64,000 nucleotides of DNA from Pseudonocardia acidicola. Lineage in GTDB: Bacteria; Actinomycetota; Actinomycetes; Mycobacteriales; Pseudonocardiaceae. Numbering within the stretch: position 1 is the stretch's first letter; every line of letters begins with the position of its first letter. This document shows, piece by piece, positions 19,517-32,423 of this stretch. Below the pieces are notes generated by a model. It saw only the letters and a list, made by a program, of their open reading frames with translations, was not told the origin of the DNA and made no database searches. The DNA lies in contig NZ_JAAXLA010000015.1 of NCBI RefSeq assembly GCF_012911935.1, forward strand, positions 44,336-108,335, written 5' to 3'. Made by a program: the position numbers and the translations under genes.

Positions 19517-19533
19517 AGGGCAGAAGGTCCCCG
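19517..19533. promoter_or_regulatory. DosR-like box upstream of the kdp operon
   Basis: AGGGCAGAAGGTCCCCG, identical over 17 bp to 12449-12465. It lies 66 bp upstream of the first operon GTG (19451), in the 148-bp gap behind the ATPase subunit D gene. The core GGGCAGAAGGTCCC has one perfect DosR half (GGTCCC). Confidence 0.5.
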
Positions 19534-19599
19534 GAGTGCGCCCTGTTCGTCCCGGGCCGCGCCCGGCGGCGCCGACCGCGCGGGTCCGGCCGGAGCTGT

Positions 19600-20217
19600 T
19601 CAGCCCGGCCGCCCCGGCTCCGTCCCGGCCCGGCGCCAGCCGATGCGTTCCTGGCGTTCCTGCTCGTCGAGCTCGAGCTCGCGCTGCCGCAGCGCCTCGC
19701 TGAGCCGAGGCAGCCAGCGGTGGCGCAGGGCGTGCACCCGCTGCCGGGTCGTCGCCACCTCGGCGCCGAGCAGCCGTTCGGCGGCGAGCGCGGCCGCGTG
19801 CGCCGCCGCGGCGCGCACGGCGTCCCGGTGCGCGGCGCGAGCGGCGACGACGGTGGCGGAGCACTCGACGGCCGCGCCGCCCGGGTCCGGGATGGTGCAG
19901 TCCACCTCGGACGGGTACCGCACGCCCATCGCCGTCGTCCACCGGACCTCGACCGCAGCGGGCGCCGAGGTGGTGGCCACCCGGATGCCGCGCGGGCCCA
20001 CCGCCAGCACCGCCTGCAGCTGCCGGGCCTGCGCGGTTGCGGCGAGCCGGGCCCAGTCGGCCCCGGTGCGCTCGGCCTCGCGCACCGCGCGCTCGTGCAG
20101 GTCGCGCAGCGCGGTCAGCTTGCGTTCCAGTAGATCGACGCCGCGGGTGGCGGTGTCCAGCCTGCGGCGCAGCCACAGCCGCCCGGCCCGACCGGGGGGA
20201 ACCGCGATCCGGGCCAT
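19600..20217 (-). CDS. atpD: V/A-type ATPase subunit D (central stalk)
   Basis: A 205-residue protein predicted to form two long antiparallel helices, as in the rotor shaft of V/A-type ATPases. The N-terminal GRAGRLWLRRRLDTATRGVD and the Arg-rich C-terminal helix are typical of the family, with a small beta-rich middle domain near residues 80-130. It is the last gene of the ATPase operon and begins 3 bp after subunit B. GC bias has made it Ala/Arg-rich, so identity rests partly on gene order. Confidence 0.85.
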   Translation of the reverse strand: MARIAVPPGRAGRLWLRRRLDTATRGVDLLERKLTALRDLHERAVREAERTGADWARLAATAQARQLQAVLAVGPRGIRVATTSAPAAVEVRWTTAMGVRYPSEVDCTIPDPGGAAVECSATVVAARAAHRDAVRAAAAHAAALAAERLLGAEVATTRQRVHALRHRWLPRLSEALRQRELELDEQERQERIGWRRAGTEPGRPG

Positions 20218-20220
20218 CGC

Positions 20221-21642
20221 TCAGTCCTCGCCGAGGTGCGCGTCGAGCAGCGCCGCCGGGAGCATCCCGAGCTCGCCGCGGGGCAGCCGCAGCAGCACCC
20301 GCCAGGCGCGGTCCAGGGTGTCGTCGAGGTCCCGGCGCTGCGTCGGGTGCTGGGCGACGAGCTCACGCTCGAACGCCTCCTCGAGGTCGAGGTAGCTGCG
20401 GTCGACCTCGCTGAGCGCGGCCGCGCCCACCAACTCGGCCAGGGTGCTCACCCGGCGGGCCCGGGACAGGGCCGCCAGCAGCTGCGCGGCGACGTCGAGG
20501 TGGTCGGCGCGGGTCCGGCCGGGGCCCGCGCCGTGCCCCATCAACCTCGACAGCGACGACAGCGGGTCGATCGGCGGGTAGACACCGCGGCCGTGGCTCT
20601 CCGGCGACAGCACGATCTGTCCCTCGGTGATGTAGCCCGTCAGGTCCGGGACCGGGTGCGTGATGTCGCCGGCGGGCATGGTGAGGAACGGCAGCACCGT
20701 CACCGAGCCGGGCCGGCCCCGGATCCGGCCGCAGCGTTCGTAGAGGGAGGCGAGGTCGGAGTAGAGGTAGCCGGGGTACGCCCGCCGGGCCGGGACCTCC
20801 CCCCGGGCGGCGGAGACCTCCCGCAGCGCCTCGGCGTAGCTGGTCATGTCGCCCATCACCACGAGCACGTGCCGGCCGCCGGTGAACGCGAGGTGCTCGG
20901 CCACGGTGAGCGCGATCCGCGGGGTGAGGATGCGGTCCAGCGGCGGGTCGTCGGCGGTGTTGAGCAGCAGCACCAGCTCTGCGGCGGCCGAGCGCTCGTC
21001 CAGCGTGTCGCGGACGGACGCGGCGTCGGCGTGGGTCAGGCCCAACCCGGCGAACACCACGCAGAACGGCTCCCCGCCCGCGCTCGCCTGCGCCGCGATC
21101 TGGGTGGCGAGCGTGAGGTGCGGCAGCCCGGACACGGAGAACAGCGGCAGCTTCTGCCCGCGCACCAGGGTGGCGACCGCGTCGATGGCCGACACCCCGG
21201 TCAGTACCGGCAGCGCCGGCCGGTCCCGCGCCACCGGGTTGATCGGGTACCCGCCGACCGCCGCGGTCCGGTCCCCCAGCACCGGCGGCCCGCCGTCGAT
21301 CGGGTCCCCGCGCCCGCCGCACACCCGGCCCAGCCAGTCCGGCCCGACCGGGATCCGCACCGGTGCCCCGGTGAACCGCACCCGGGTCCCGGCGACCGCG
21401 AGCCCCGCGGTGCCCTCGAACACCTCGACGACCGCGCGGTCCCCGTCGACGTCGAGCACCACCCCGTGCCGCTGCTCCCCCGAGGCCGCGCGGATCCCGA
21501 CGAACTCGTCCCACCCGACGCCGGCGACGCGGTCCACCACCAGCAGCGGCCCGCGCAGTTCGCGGACGGTCTCGTACTCCGGCCGCGGCCAGGTCATGGC
21601 CGCCGTGCCCGTCCGGGCCGCCGTGGCGGTCACGTCCGTCAT
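20221..21642 (-). CDS. atpB: V/A-type ATPase subunit B (non-catalytic nucleotide-binding)
   Basis: A 473-residue homologue of archaeal/vacuolar subunit B. It carries RGQKLPLFSVSGLPH, GGRHVLVVMGDMTSYAEAL, RAYPGYLYSDLASLYERCG and the family segment PDLTGYITEGQIVLS. The P-loop is absent, as expected for the regulatory subunit. The start ATG at 21642 overlaps the subunit A stop in ATGA; a longer open frame upstream overlaps subunit A and is rejected. Confidence 0.95.
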   Translation of the reverse strand: MTDVTATAARTGTAAMTWPRPEYETVRELRGPLLVVDRVAGVGWDEFVGIRAASGEQRHGVVLDVDGDRAVVEVFEGTAGLAVAGTRVRFTGAPVRIPVGPDWLGRVCGGRGDPIDGGPPVLGDRTAAVGGYPINPVARDRPALPVLTGVSAIDAVATLVRGQKLPLFSVSGLPHLTLATQIAAQASAGGEPFCVVFAGLGLTHADAASVRDTLDERSAAAELVLLLNTADDPPLDRILTPRIALTVAEHLAFTGGRHVLVVMGDMTSYAEALREVSAARGEVPARRAYPGYLYSDLASLYERCGRIRGRPGSVTVLPFLTMPAGDITHPVPDLTGYITEGQIVLSPESHGRGVYPPIDPLSSLSRLMGHGAGPGRTRADHLDVAAQLLAALSRARRVSTLAELVGAAALSEVDRSYLDLEEAFERELVAQHPTQRRDLDDTLDRAWRVLLRLPRGELGMLPAALLDAHLGED

Positions 21643-23375
21643 GCCCGCAGCTCCCGCACCCGGGCCAGCGCCCGCCCGCCGCGTTCGCGCACGCCGTCGA
21701 CGTCGTCGGGCCCGGTCTCGTCGCGGATCCGGATCAACGGTGCGTGGTCGGCGCCTTCCAGCACGTCGGCGGGCAGTCCCGTCTGTACCGCCTGCACCCC
21801 GGCCTCGACGACGTCGAGCACCGCATCGGTGAGCGCCGCCGTCTTCGCCTCGCTGCAGTACGCGTCGGTGGCCGACCGGGCGCTCTGCTGCAGCACCGCC
21901 TCCCGCAGCAGCCGCCCGCCCAGCAGCACCGCCCGTTCCGGTCCGGGCAACGCCGAGGCACCCATCAGCTCGGCCAGGTCGCCGAGCCGGTCGGACTCGG
22001 CGAGCAGGTCGGCGGCCCGGCCTCGGCGCCGGAGCCACTCCACGTCGCCGTGGCGGGTGTGGTCGGCGGCCACCACGTCCAGGTCCCGGGAGAAGGAGCC
22101 GGACCACGACACCGCGGGGTAGTGCCGGCCGTAGGCCAGGTCCCGGTCCAGGGTCCAGCGGCACCGCACGAACCGTTCGCTGAAGGCGGTCACCGGCTCG
22201 GTGAGATCGCCGCCCGGCGGGGACACGGCCCCGACCAGCGTGACGGAGCCGGTAGCCCCGCCCGGGGTCGTGACGACACCGGAGCGTTCGTAGAAGGCCG
22301 CCAGGGCGGAGGCCAGCTCGGGCGGGTAGCCCTCCTCCGCGGGCAGCTCGGCCGAGCGCGAGGCGAACTCGCGCAGCGCCTCGGCCCACCGCGAGGTGGA
22401 GTCGGCGATGACGACGGCGGCATAGCCCATGTCGCGGTAGAACTCGGCGACCGTGACGCCGGTGTAGATGCTCGCCTCGCGGGCCATCATCGGCATGTTC
22501 GAGGTGTTCGCGATGACCACGGTGCGGTCGGCGAGCCGGCCGCCGGTGCGCGGGTCGTCCAGCTCGGAAAACTCGGCCACGATCTCGGCCATCTCGTTAC
22601 CGCGCTCGCCGCATCCCACGTAGACGATCACGTCGGCGTCGCACCATTTGGCCAGCTGTTGCAGCAGCACGGTCTTGCCGGTGCCGAAGCCGCCCGGCAC
22701 GACGGCGCTGCCGCCGAGGGCGACGGGGAACATCAGGTCCAGGACGCGCTGCCCGGTGCGCAACGGCTGCGCCGCCGCGACCCGGGCCGCCGCCGGGCGG
22801 GGGCTGCGCACCGGCCAGTAGGTACGCAGGCCGACGGGCGTCCCCCCGACCGAGGCGATCGTCGCGTCCGCCGGATGAGCGCCGTCCGGCGCCACCGAGT
22901 CGACGGCCCCGGCCACACCCGGGGGCACCAGCACCCGGTGCTCGAGCGGGCCGTCGCCGCGCAGCACCCCCAGCACCGAGCCGCCGGTCACCCGCCGGCC
23001 GCTGCGCACCCGCGCCTCGAACCAGCAGGATCCGGCGGTCCGGTCGGCGGTGCCGGCCATCTCGCCGGTCAGGAACTCCGGCGCCGCGGACAGCGGGCGC
23101 AGCAGGCCGTCGTAGACCTGGCCGAGCAGGCCGGGCCCCAGCGGGGCCGACAGCGGCCGCCGCAGCGACCGGGCCGGGTCACCGGGGGCGAGCCCGCCGG
23201 TGTTCTCGTAGGCCTGCACGGTCACCCGCCCGTTCGAGACGGCGACGACCTCGCCCCAGATTCCGCGCTCGCCCAGCGCGACGAGCTCCGCCACGGCCGG
23301 GTCGCCGAGCGCCTCGCACTCGACGAGCGGGCCGTTGACCCGGCGCACCCGCCCGCGCGGGACCGCCGCGTTCAC
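21639..23375 (-). CDS. atpA: V/A-type ATPase subunit A (catalytic)
   Basis: A 578-residue catalytic subunit that hydrolyses or makes ATP in the soluble head. The P-loop GGFGTGKTVLL lies near residues 230-240, followed by VYVGCGERGNEMAE and ADSTSRWAEALRE, all diagnostic of the A subunit; the long non-homologous insertion that separates A from F-type beta is present near 90-200. The GTG at 23375 overlaps the subunit E stop in GTGA; an in-frame GTG at 23384 is an alternative. Confidence 0.95.
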   Translation of the reverse strand: MNAAVPRGRVRRVNGPLVECEALGDPAVAELVALGERGIWGEVVAVSNGRVTVQAYENTGGLAPGDPARSLRRPLSAPLGPGLLGQVYDGLLRPLSAAPEFLTGEMAGTADRTAGSCWFEARVRSGRRVTGGSVLGVLRGDGPLEHRVLVPPGVAGAVDSVAPDGAHPADATIASVGGTPVGLRTYWPVRSPRPAAARVAAAQPLRTGQRVLDLMFPVALGGSAVVPGGFGTGKTVLLQQLAKWCDADVIVYVGCGERGNEMAEIVAEFSELDDPRTGGRLADRTVVIANTSNMPMMAREASIYTGVTVAEFYRDMGYAAVVIADSTSRWAEALREFASRSAELPAEEGYPPELASALAAFYERSGVVTTPGGATGSVTLVGAVSPPGGDLTEPVTAFSERFVRCRWTLDRDLAYGRHYPAVSWSGSFSRDLDVVAADHTRHGDVEWLRRRGRAADLLAESDRLGDLAELMGASALPGPERAVLLGGRLLREAVLQQSARSATDAYCSEAKTAALTDAVLDVVEAGVQAVQTGLPADVLEGADHAPLIRIRDETGPDDVDGVRERGGRALARVRELRA

Positions 23376-23935
23376 GGCCGCCACAGCAGCTCTGCTTCCG
23401 CGCCGAGACCGTCGACGGCGAGGTCGGCCAGCGCGTCGAGGGACAGCTCCAGGCGCCGGCCCGGGAGCTCGGCGAGCACCCCGCCGTCGGGCGTCGCGGT
23501 GAGCACCGCCTCCGGTCCGAGCACGGCGCGGGCCCGGGCGGCCAGCCGGTCACGCAGGTCCGGACACCACCGGGGCAGCTCCCGCACTGCCGCCCGCACC
23601 TGGGCGCGCAGCTCGGCGTACGCCGCGGTCCGGGCGGCGAGCACGGCGGCATGCCGCTCGCGGCGTGCCCGTGCCTGCGCCCGGGCCGCGCGGGCGGCCC
23701 CGTCGGCCTTCCCGGCGGCGGTCGCCGCGGCCAGCACGGCAGCAGCCCGCGCTCGCGCCGCGTCGAGCACGGCCGCGGCGTCGCATCGCGCGGCGCCCAC
23801 GACCCGGTCGGCGTCGGCCCGGGCCTCCCGGAGCAGGGCCGCGCGCACCGGGTCCAGCGCGGTGTCGGCCGCGGTACGGGCGTCCTGCAGCCGAGACGGA
23901 GCGGTCGCGGCGGTCCGCTGCCGGAGTCCGCTCAC
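23372..23935 (-). CDS. atpE: V/A-type ATPase subunit E (peripheral stalk)
   Basis: A 187-residue protein with a very Ala/Arg-rich helical N-terminal two-thirds (probable coiled coil) and a compact C-terminal domain (from about residue 120, ending ELLWRP). This matches subunit E, which with the G/H-type protein forms the outer stalk. Identity depends on position between F and A. It starts at the GTG at 23935, overlapping subunit F. Confidence 0.7.
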   Translation of the reverse strand: MSGLRQRTAATAPSRLQDARTAADTALDPVRAALLREARADADRVVGAARCDAAAVLDAARARAAAVLAAATAAGKADGAARAARAQARARRERHAAVLAARTAAYAELRAQVRAAVRELPRWCPDLRDRLAARARAVLGPEAVLTATPDGGVLAELPGRRLELSLDALADLAVDGLGAEAELLWRP

Positions 23936-24152
23936 GACGCCGACACCACCGTCAGCCGCCCCGGCGAGGCCGGCTCACCGGCCAGGTCGGCGGCGGCCCG
24001 TGGGGTGAGGATCACCAGCGCGACATCGGTGTCCAGCGCCGCCCAGAGCTGCCGGGCCTGCTCGGCGTCGTCGGCGGGCAGCTCGCGCACCCCGGCCAGG
24101 GCCCAGCCGGCGATCCGGGCGGGCTCGCCGATGGCCACGATCGCGCCGGCCA

Positions 24153-24153
<1 letters not shown>
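23932..24153 (-). CDS. atpF: V/A-type ATPase subunit F (central stalk)
   Basis: A 73-residue protein, MAGAIVAIGEPARIAGWALA onward, with the alternating strand/helix pattern of subunit F: a beta strand with G-E at the start, LWAALDTDVALVILTP in the middle. The family is normally about 100 residues, so this one is short at the C-terminus. The ATG at 24153 overlaps the subunit K stop in TGATG; GTG at 24156 is an alternative. Confidence 0.75.
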
Positions 24154-26003
<1,850 letters not shown>

Positions 26004-26017
<14 letters not shown>

Positions 26018-26939
26018 CGAACGCCTCCAACGGGCCGCCACCGAGCGCGGCGAGCTGCACCGCCGCGCGGGCCCGGCGGGCGTCGGCGGCCAGCGCGACC
26101 ACGCAGCCGACGACCACGGCCCGGCCGAACCCGGACCGGGCCAGCAGGCCCGCGGCGTCCCGTTCGACCCGCCGCCACCAGTCGGTCTCGGCCTGAGCCA
26201 GCTGCTCGGGTCCGGCCACCCCGGCCAGCGCCCAGCGCGCGGCGGGCCGCAGCCCGGCGGTGAACCCCGCCAGGTCCGGGGCGCTGACCGCGCCGCGCCC
26301 GAGCAACTCGCCGGCGCGGTGACGCACCGGCGTGGTCGGCTCGCGCCCGGCCAGGAACCGTTGCCGGGCCACCTGCAGTGCAGCCGCGCCCGCCGCCCAG
26401 TCGACGGCCTCGGGCACCTGTTCCGCGACCCGGGCCGCACCGGAGATCGCCATCGCCGCCGCGATCGTGGCGGGATCGCCGGCGCCGGGGTCGCCCCACA
26501 CCGACGCGGCCAGCACGGCGCGCAGGTCGGGCAGCGACCTCGTCGCCGCCAGCCGCGACCATGCGGTGGCCAACGCCCCGAGCCGGTAGGGCCCGCCGGT
26601 GTCGCCCGGCAGGGCTTCGCCGGCCAGCCGCCGGGCATGGTCGACGGTGTTGACGATCTCGAACCAGCCGGCCAGCGCGCGCAGCAGGCGCACTCCCACG
26701 CCCGGTTGCCAGCCGGCGAGCACCCGCAGGTGCCACAGCAGCGTCGCCCCGATGGCGGTCTCGAGCTGAGCGGGTGTGCGGCACCCCCGGGCCTCCCGCC
26801 GGTACGGGCTCGTCGCCAGCTCGCGGACCACGGCCTCGACCGAAGGCAGGCAGGCGAGCCGGCGGGTCGTCTCGGTACCCAGCCTGCGATCGAGCAGGGC
26901 ATGTGCCCGCACCGACCCGGCCACCCAGGCGGCGCCCAT
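26004..26939 (-). CDS. atpC: V/A-type ATPase subunit C (rotor/membrane connector)
   Basis: A 311-residue, mostly helical protein beginning MGAAWVAGSVRAHALLDRRL. The repeating helical pattern with AGWFEIVNTVDHARRLAGE near residue 115 fits the V/A subunit C (d-type) fold, which caps the proteolipid ring under the central stalk. Identity is supported by its place between the stalk protein and subunit I. The ATG at 26939 overlaps the preceding stop in TGATG. Sequence identity alone would not be decisive. Confidence 0.7.
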
Positions 26940-27400
26940 CACCGTGGCGTGGCGGAATGATCCGGTGCACCTGCCGGCGCAGCGACGTCGAGCAGCGTGC
27001 AGACGTCGCCGAAGGCGCGATCGACCAGCCGGGGCAGGCGTTCGGCCATGCGCTGTCGCAGGGCGGCCAGCTCGGCCGCCGCTGCTGCGCCGTCGGGTTC
27101 GCCCTGCGCAGTGCGGACCGGCTGCTGCGCCGCGGCGGCACGCACCTCGCCGGCCCGGGCGTTCGTGTCGTCCTCGAGGACCGCGGCGTCGCGGTCCGCG
27201 TCGGCCAGGATCCGCCGGGCCTGCGCGGCGCCCGCGTCCCGGATCCGCGCGGCCTCGGCCTCGGTGCCGGCGAGCAGCGCGAACACCGCGGCGAGTTCGG
27301 CCGAGGCCTCCGCCGCGCGGTCCACCGGAACACCGCCCGGCGCGGCCGGGCCCGGTGCCGCGGCGGGGCGGAAACGCGTCAGGAAATGCCGCCAGTCCAC
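26939..27400 (-). CDS. Probable V/A-type ATPase peripheral-stalk subunit (G/H-like)
   Basis: A 153-residue, Ala/Arg/Glu-rich protein with a central coiled coil (about residues 35-120, with ARRILADADRDAAVLEDD). This is the size and character of the G/H stalk subunit that pairs with E. It is the first gene of the operon; the GTG at 27400 follows a strong GGAGGAG, while an ATG further upstream at 27430 lies on the other side of it. A weak DosR-like match (AGGCACAAGGCTCT, 27457-27470) lies upstream. Confidence 0.6.
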   Translation of the reverse strand: MDWRHFLTRFRPAAAPGPAAPGGVPVDRAAEASAELAAVFALLAGTEAEAARIRDAGAAQARRILADADRDAAVLEDDTNARAGEVRAAAAQQPVRTAQGEPDGAAAAAELAALRQRMAERLPRLVDRAFGDVCTLLDVAAPAGAPDHSATPR

Positions 27401-27523
27401 CGTCCGCTCCTCCTCCCCCGGCACCAGCATCCGGCCGGGGCGATCGGGCGCGGCAGAGGCACAAGGCTCTGTCGCGCCGGGTCCTTCACCGCCGTCGAGC
27501 GGTCGACCCCGGGGGTCGACGGC

Positions 27524-28429
27524 CTACGGATGCTCCGGCTGGTCAGGGCGCACGACCGCGACCGGGCACTGCGCGTGATGCACCAGCGCCTGGCTGGTCG
27601 AGCCGAGCAGCAGGCCGGTGAAACCGCCCCGCCCACGGGCCCCGACGACCACGAGTCGCGCCCCGGCCGAGAGCTCCACCAACAACCGCGCCGGGCTCTC
27701 CCGGACGACCACCACGCGGTCGACCGGCACGTCCGGATACTTCTGCGCCACCCCGGCCAGCTGCTCGGCCAGCAGCCGATTCTCCTCGCGCTCGATCGCC
27801 TCCCAGTCCAGGTAGGCGCCGACGTTCGGGTCCACGACCATGTCCTGCCAGGCGTGCACCGCGACCAGCGCGCTGCCGTGGGCCTCGGCGTCGGCGAACG
27901 CGAAGGCCAGGGCTGCATCGCTCAGCGGGGAACCGTCCACCCCGACGACGACCGGACCGTTCTCCGCGACCCCGGGGTCCTGCTCCGCGCCCCGGACCAC
28001 CACGACCGGGCACGTGGCGTGCGCGGTCACCGCGACCGTCACCGATCCCGCCAGCAGGCCGCTGAACCCGCCGAGACCACGGTTGCCGAGCACGACGAGC
28101 CGGGCCTGCCGTGACTCCTCCAGCAGGGCGGGGACCGGGTCCGCGGCCAGCACGTCCGAGGTGACCTCGACCCCGGGCGCGGCCTTCCGGGCGACGTCCG
28201 TAGCCGCCGCCACCTGCGCACGGGCGACCTCGAGCACCGCTTCCCGGTAGTCCGGGCCCAGGTCCAGCCGGGTGAGGTGCCGGATCCCGCGGTCACCGGA
28301 CGCCGTGACCACCCGCAGCGGGACCTGCAGCCGCCGCGCCTCCAGCGCAGCCCACCGCACGGCCCGCAGCGCAGGCTCCGACCCGTCGACCCCGACCAGC
28401 ACCGGACGACGACCCTGCAGAGCACTCAT
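27524..28429 (-). CDS. Tandem-domain universal stress protein
   Basis: A 301-residue protein with two UspA domains. Both begin with VGVDGS and both carry complete ATP-binding loops: [16 protein letters not shown] and [16 protein letters not shown]. It resembles the mycobacterial Rv2623/Rv2005c type. The ATG at 28429 follows AGGAGGAA. It lies upstream of the V/A-ATPase operon in the same direction and is divergent from the acyl-CoA synthetase operon, with a DosR-like box between. Confidence 0.93.
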   Translation of the reverse strand: MSALQGRRPVLVGVDGSEPALRAVRWAALEARRLQVPLRVVTASGDRGIRHLTRLDLGPDYREAVLEVARAQVAAATDVARKAAPGVEVTSDVLAADPVPALLEESRQARLVVLGNRGLGGFSGLLAGSVTVAVTAHATCPVVVVRGAEQDPGVAENGPVVVGVDGSPLSDAALAFAFADAEAHGSALVAVHAWQDMVVDPNVGAYLDWEAIEREENRLLAEQLAGVAQKYPDVPVDRVVVVRESPARLLVELSAGARLVVVGARGRGGFTGLLLGSTSQALVHHAQCPVAVVRPDQPEHP

Positions 28430-28510
28430 CGTGGTTCCTCCTCGCCTCGCTCCTGTCCGACGCTCCCACCCGGCCCGGGGCTGCACGAGCGGCCATCGGC
28501 TCACCTCTCC

Positions 28511-28524
28511 AGGCCGTTCGGCCC
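28511..28524. promoter_or_regulatory. DosR-like box between divergent USP and acyl-CoA synthetase genes
   Basis: AGGCCGTTCGGCCC is a near-perfect palindrome (GGCCGTTCGGCC) with a TT centre. It is 82 bp upstream of the USP start and 163 bp upstream of the acyl-CoA synthetase start. It differs from the consensus at the first base. Confidence 0.35.
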
Positions 28525-28686
28525 CACCGGCGAGCGGACGTCCGGCCGCCGGACCACCGGCCGTCCAACGGCCCGCGCGAACCGGTCGATCGACCCTCGT
28601 GTCATCGCGCGGGCCGGCGGCAGCCTGGACCCCATGAATCGGCTGACGAGCGAGGCGAACCCGGTGCACCTGCGCGGGAACCGACC

Positions 28687-30476
<1,790 letters not shown>

Positions 30477-30480
<4 letters not shown>

Positions 30481-31448
30481 CAACGTCCCGGGACGAGAAG
30501 GACCGCCTCGAGCTGCTGACCGAGATGCTGCGCATCCGCCGCTTCGAGGAACGCAGCGTCGAGCTCTACAGCAGTGCCGCGATCCGCGGCTTCATGCACC
30601 TGTGCATCGGCGAGGAAGCCGTGGCCGTCGGCGTGCTGCAGGCCCTCGGCGCCGACGACGCGGTGGTCTCCACCTACCGCGAGCACGGGCACGCGCTGGC
30701 GCGCGGGGTGCCGATGGAGGCCGTGTTCGCCGAGATGTTCGGCCGCGCCACCGGGTGCAGCCGCGGGCGGGGCGGCTCGATGCACCTGTTCGACGCCTCC
30801 CGCCGGTTCTACGGCGGCAACGCCATCGTCGCCGGCGGGATCCCGGTGGCGGTGGGGCTGGCGCTGGCCGACGCGATGCAGGCGCGGCCGCTGGTCACCG
30901 CATGCCTGTTCGGGGACGGCGCGGCGGCCGAGGGCGAGTTCCACGAGGCGCTGAACCTGGCCGCGCTGTGGCGGCTGCCGATCGTGTTCTGCTGCGAGAA
31001 CAACCAGTACGCCATGGGCACCGCGCTGGCCCGCAGCCACGCCCAGACCGACCTGGCGCTGCGGGCCGCGTCCTACGGGATGCGTTCCTGGCCGGTCGAC
31101 GGCATGGACGTGCTCGCGGTGCGCGACGCCGCCCGGCGCGCCGTGGACACCGCCCGGGCCTGCGGCGGGCCGTGTTTCCTGGAGCTGCGCACCTACCGGT
31201 TCCGGGCGCACTCGATGTACGACGCGGACCGCTACCGGGACCGGGCCGAGATCGAGCGCTGGCGCGAGCGGGATCCCGTCGAGCTGCTGGCCGGTGCGCT
31301 CGGCGCCGACGGCCTGCTCGACGACGCCGGCCGCGAGGCCCTGGAGGCCGAGACCGCCGCCGAGATCGACCGTGCCGTGGCGAACGCCGAGGCCGGCCCG
31401 CTGGAGCCGGTCGAGGACCTGACCCGCTTCGTCCGGTCGCAGCGGTGA
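30477..31448 (+). CDS. Pyruvate (2-oxoacid) dehydrogenase E1 component, alpha subunit
   Basis: A 323-residue thiamine-diphosphate enzyme subunit. The TPP motif [15 protein letters not shown] begins near residue 147 and ends with [11 protein letters not shown], and [11 protein letters not shown] near 100 is typical of PDH/acetoin dehydrogenase alpha. The phosphorylation-loop region [15 protein letters not shown] is also present. The GTG at 30477 overlaps the preceding stop. With the beta subunit it decarboxylates pyruvate or acetoin and hands the acyl group to the E2 lipoyl arm. Confidence 0.92.
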
Positions 31449-32422
31449 TGGCCACGACGACCTACCGGGAGGCGGTCCGGGCCGGGCTGCGCGAGGCGCT
31501 CACCGCCGACGACCGGGTCTTCCTGATGGGCGAGGACGTGGGCGCCTACGGCGGCTGCTTCGCGGTGAGCGCCGGCCTGCTGGAGGAGTTCGGCCCGGAC
31601 CGGATCCGGGACACCCCGCTGTGCGAGTCGGCCTTCGTCGGCGCCGGGATCGGGGCCGCCCTGGGCGGCATGCGCCCGATCGTCGAGATCATGACGGTCA
31701 ACTTCAGCCTGCTGGCGCTGGACCAGATCCTCAACAACGCCGCCACCCTGCTGCACATGTCCGGCGGCCAGCTGAACGTCCCGCTGGTGATCCGCATCGC
31801 CACCGGCGCCGGCCGACAACTCGCCGCGCAGCACTCGCACAGCCTGGAGGGCTGGTACGCGCACATCCCCGGGCTGCGCATCCTCGCCCCGGCGACGCTC
31901 GCCGACGCGCGCGGCATGCTAGCCCCCGCACTCGCCGACCCGGACCCGGTCCTGATCTTCGAGCAGATCGGGCTGTACGGGACGTCCGGTGAGCTGGCCG
32001 GGGATGCGGGGCCGGTGGACATCGACCGGGCCGCGGTCCGCCGCCCGGGCGGTGACGTCTCGCTGGTCGCCTACGGCGGCTCGCTCGCCCCGGCGCTGGC
32101 AGCGGCCGAGGACCTCGGCGCCGAGGGCGTGTCCGCCGAGGTCGTGGACCTGCGCACGCTGCGTCCCCTCGACGAGGCGACGGTGCTGGAGTCCGTGCGC
32201 CGCACCCACCGGCTCGTCGTCGTCGACGACGGGTGGCGCAGCGGCAGCCTGTCCGCCGAGGTCGCGGCGCGGGTCGCGGAGCACGCGCTCTACGACCTGG
32301 ACGCGCCGATCGAGCGCGTCTGCGGCGTCGAGGTTCCGATCCCCTACCCGCGGCACCTGGAGGAGGCCGCTCTCCCCTCGCCCGCCGACGTGGTGGCCGC
32401 GGCGCGGCGGGCGGTCCGTTGA
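31448..32422 (+). CDS. Pyruvate (2-oxoacid) dehydrogenase E1 component, beta subunit
   Basis: A 324-residue partner of the E1 alpha subunit. [19 protein letters not shown] near residue 29, [16 protein letters not shown] near 60 and the C-terminal [18 protein letters not shown] are family landmarks. The ATG at 31448 overlaps the alpha stop in [21 protein letters not shown] is the usual Q-S-Q-S-type segment with a His in place of Gln. Confidence 0.92.
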   Translation: MATTTYREAVRAGLREALTADDRVFLMGEDVGAYGGCFAVSAGLLEEFGPDRIRDTPLCESAFVGAGIGAALGGMRPIVEIMTVNFSLLALDQILNNAATLLHMSGGQLNVPLVIRIATGAGRQLAAQHSHSLEGWYAHIPGLRILAPATLADARGMLAPALADPDPVLIFEQIGLYGTSGELAGDAGPVDIDRAAVRRPGGDVSLVAYGGSLAPALAAAEDLGAEGVSAEVVDLRTLRPLDEATVLESVRRTHRLVVVDDGWRSGSLSAEVAARVAEHALYDLDAPIERVCGVEVPIPYPRHLEEAALPSPADVVAAARRAVR

Positions 32423-32423
32423 C

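Noticed and set aside
27457..27470. AGGCACAAGGCTCT as the DosR-like box of the V/A-ATPase operon
   Set aside because: Both outer half-sites are mismatched (first and last bases and the CCC run); kept only as a weak possibility.
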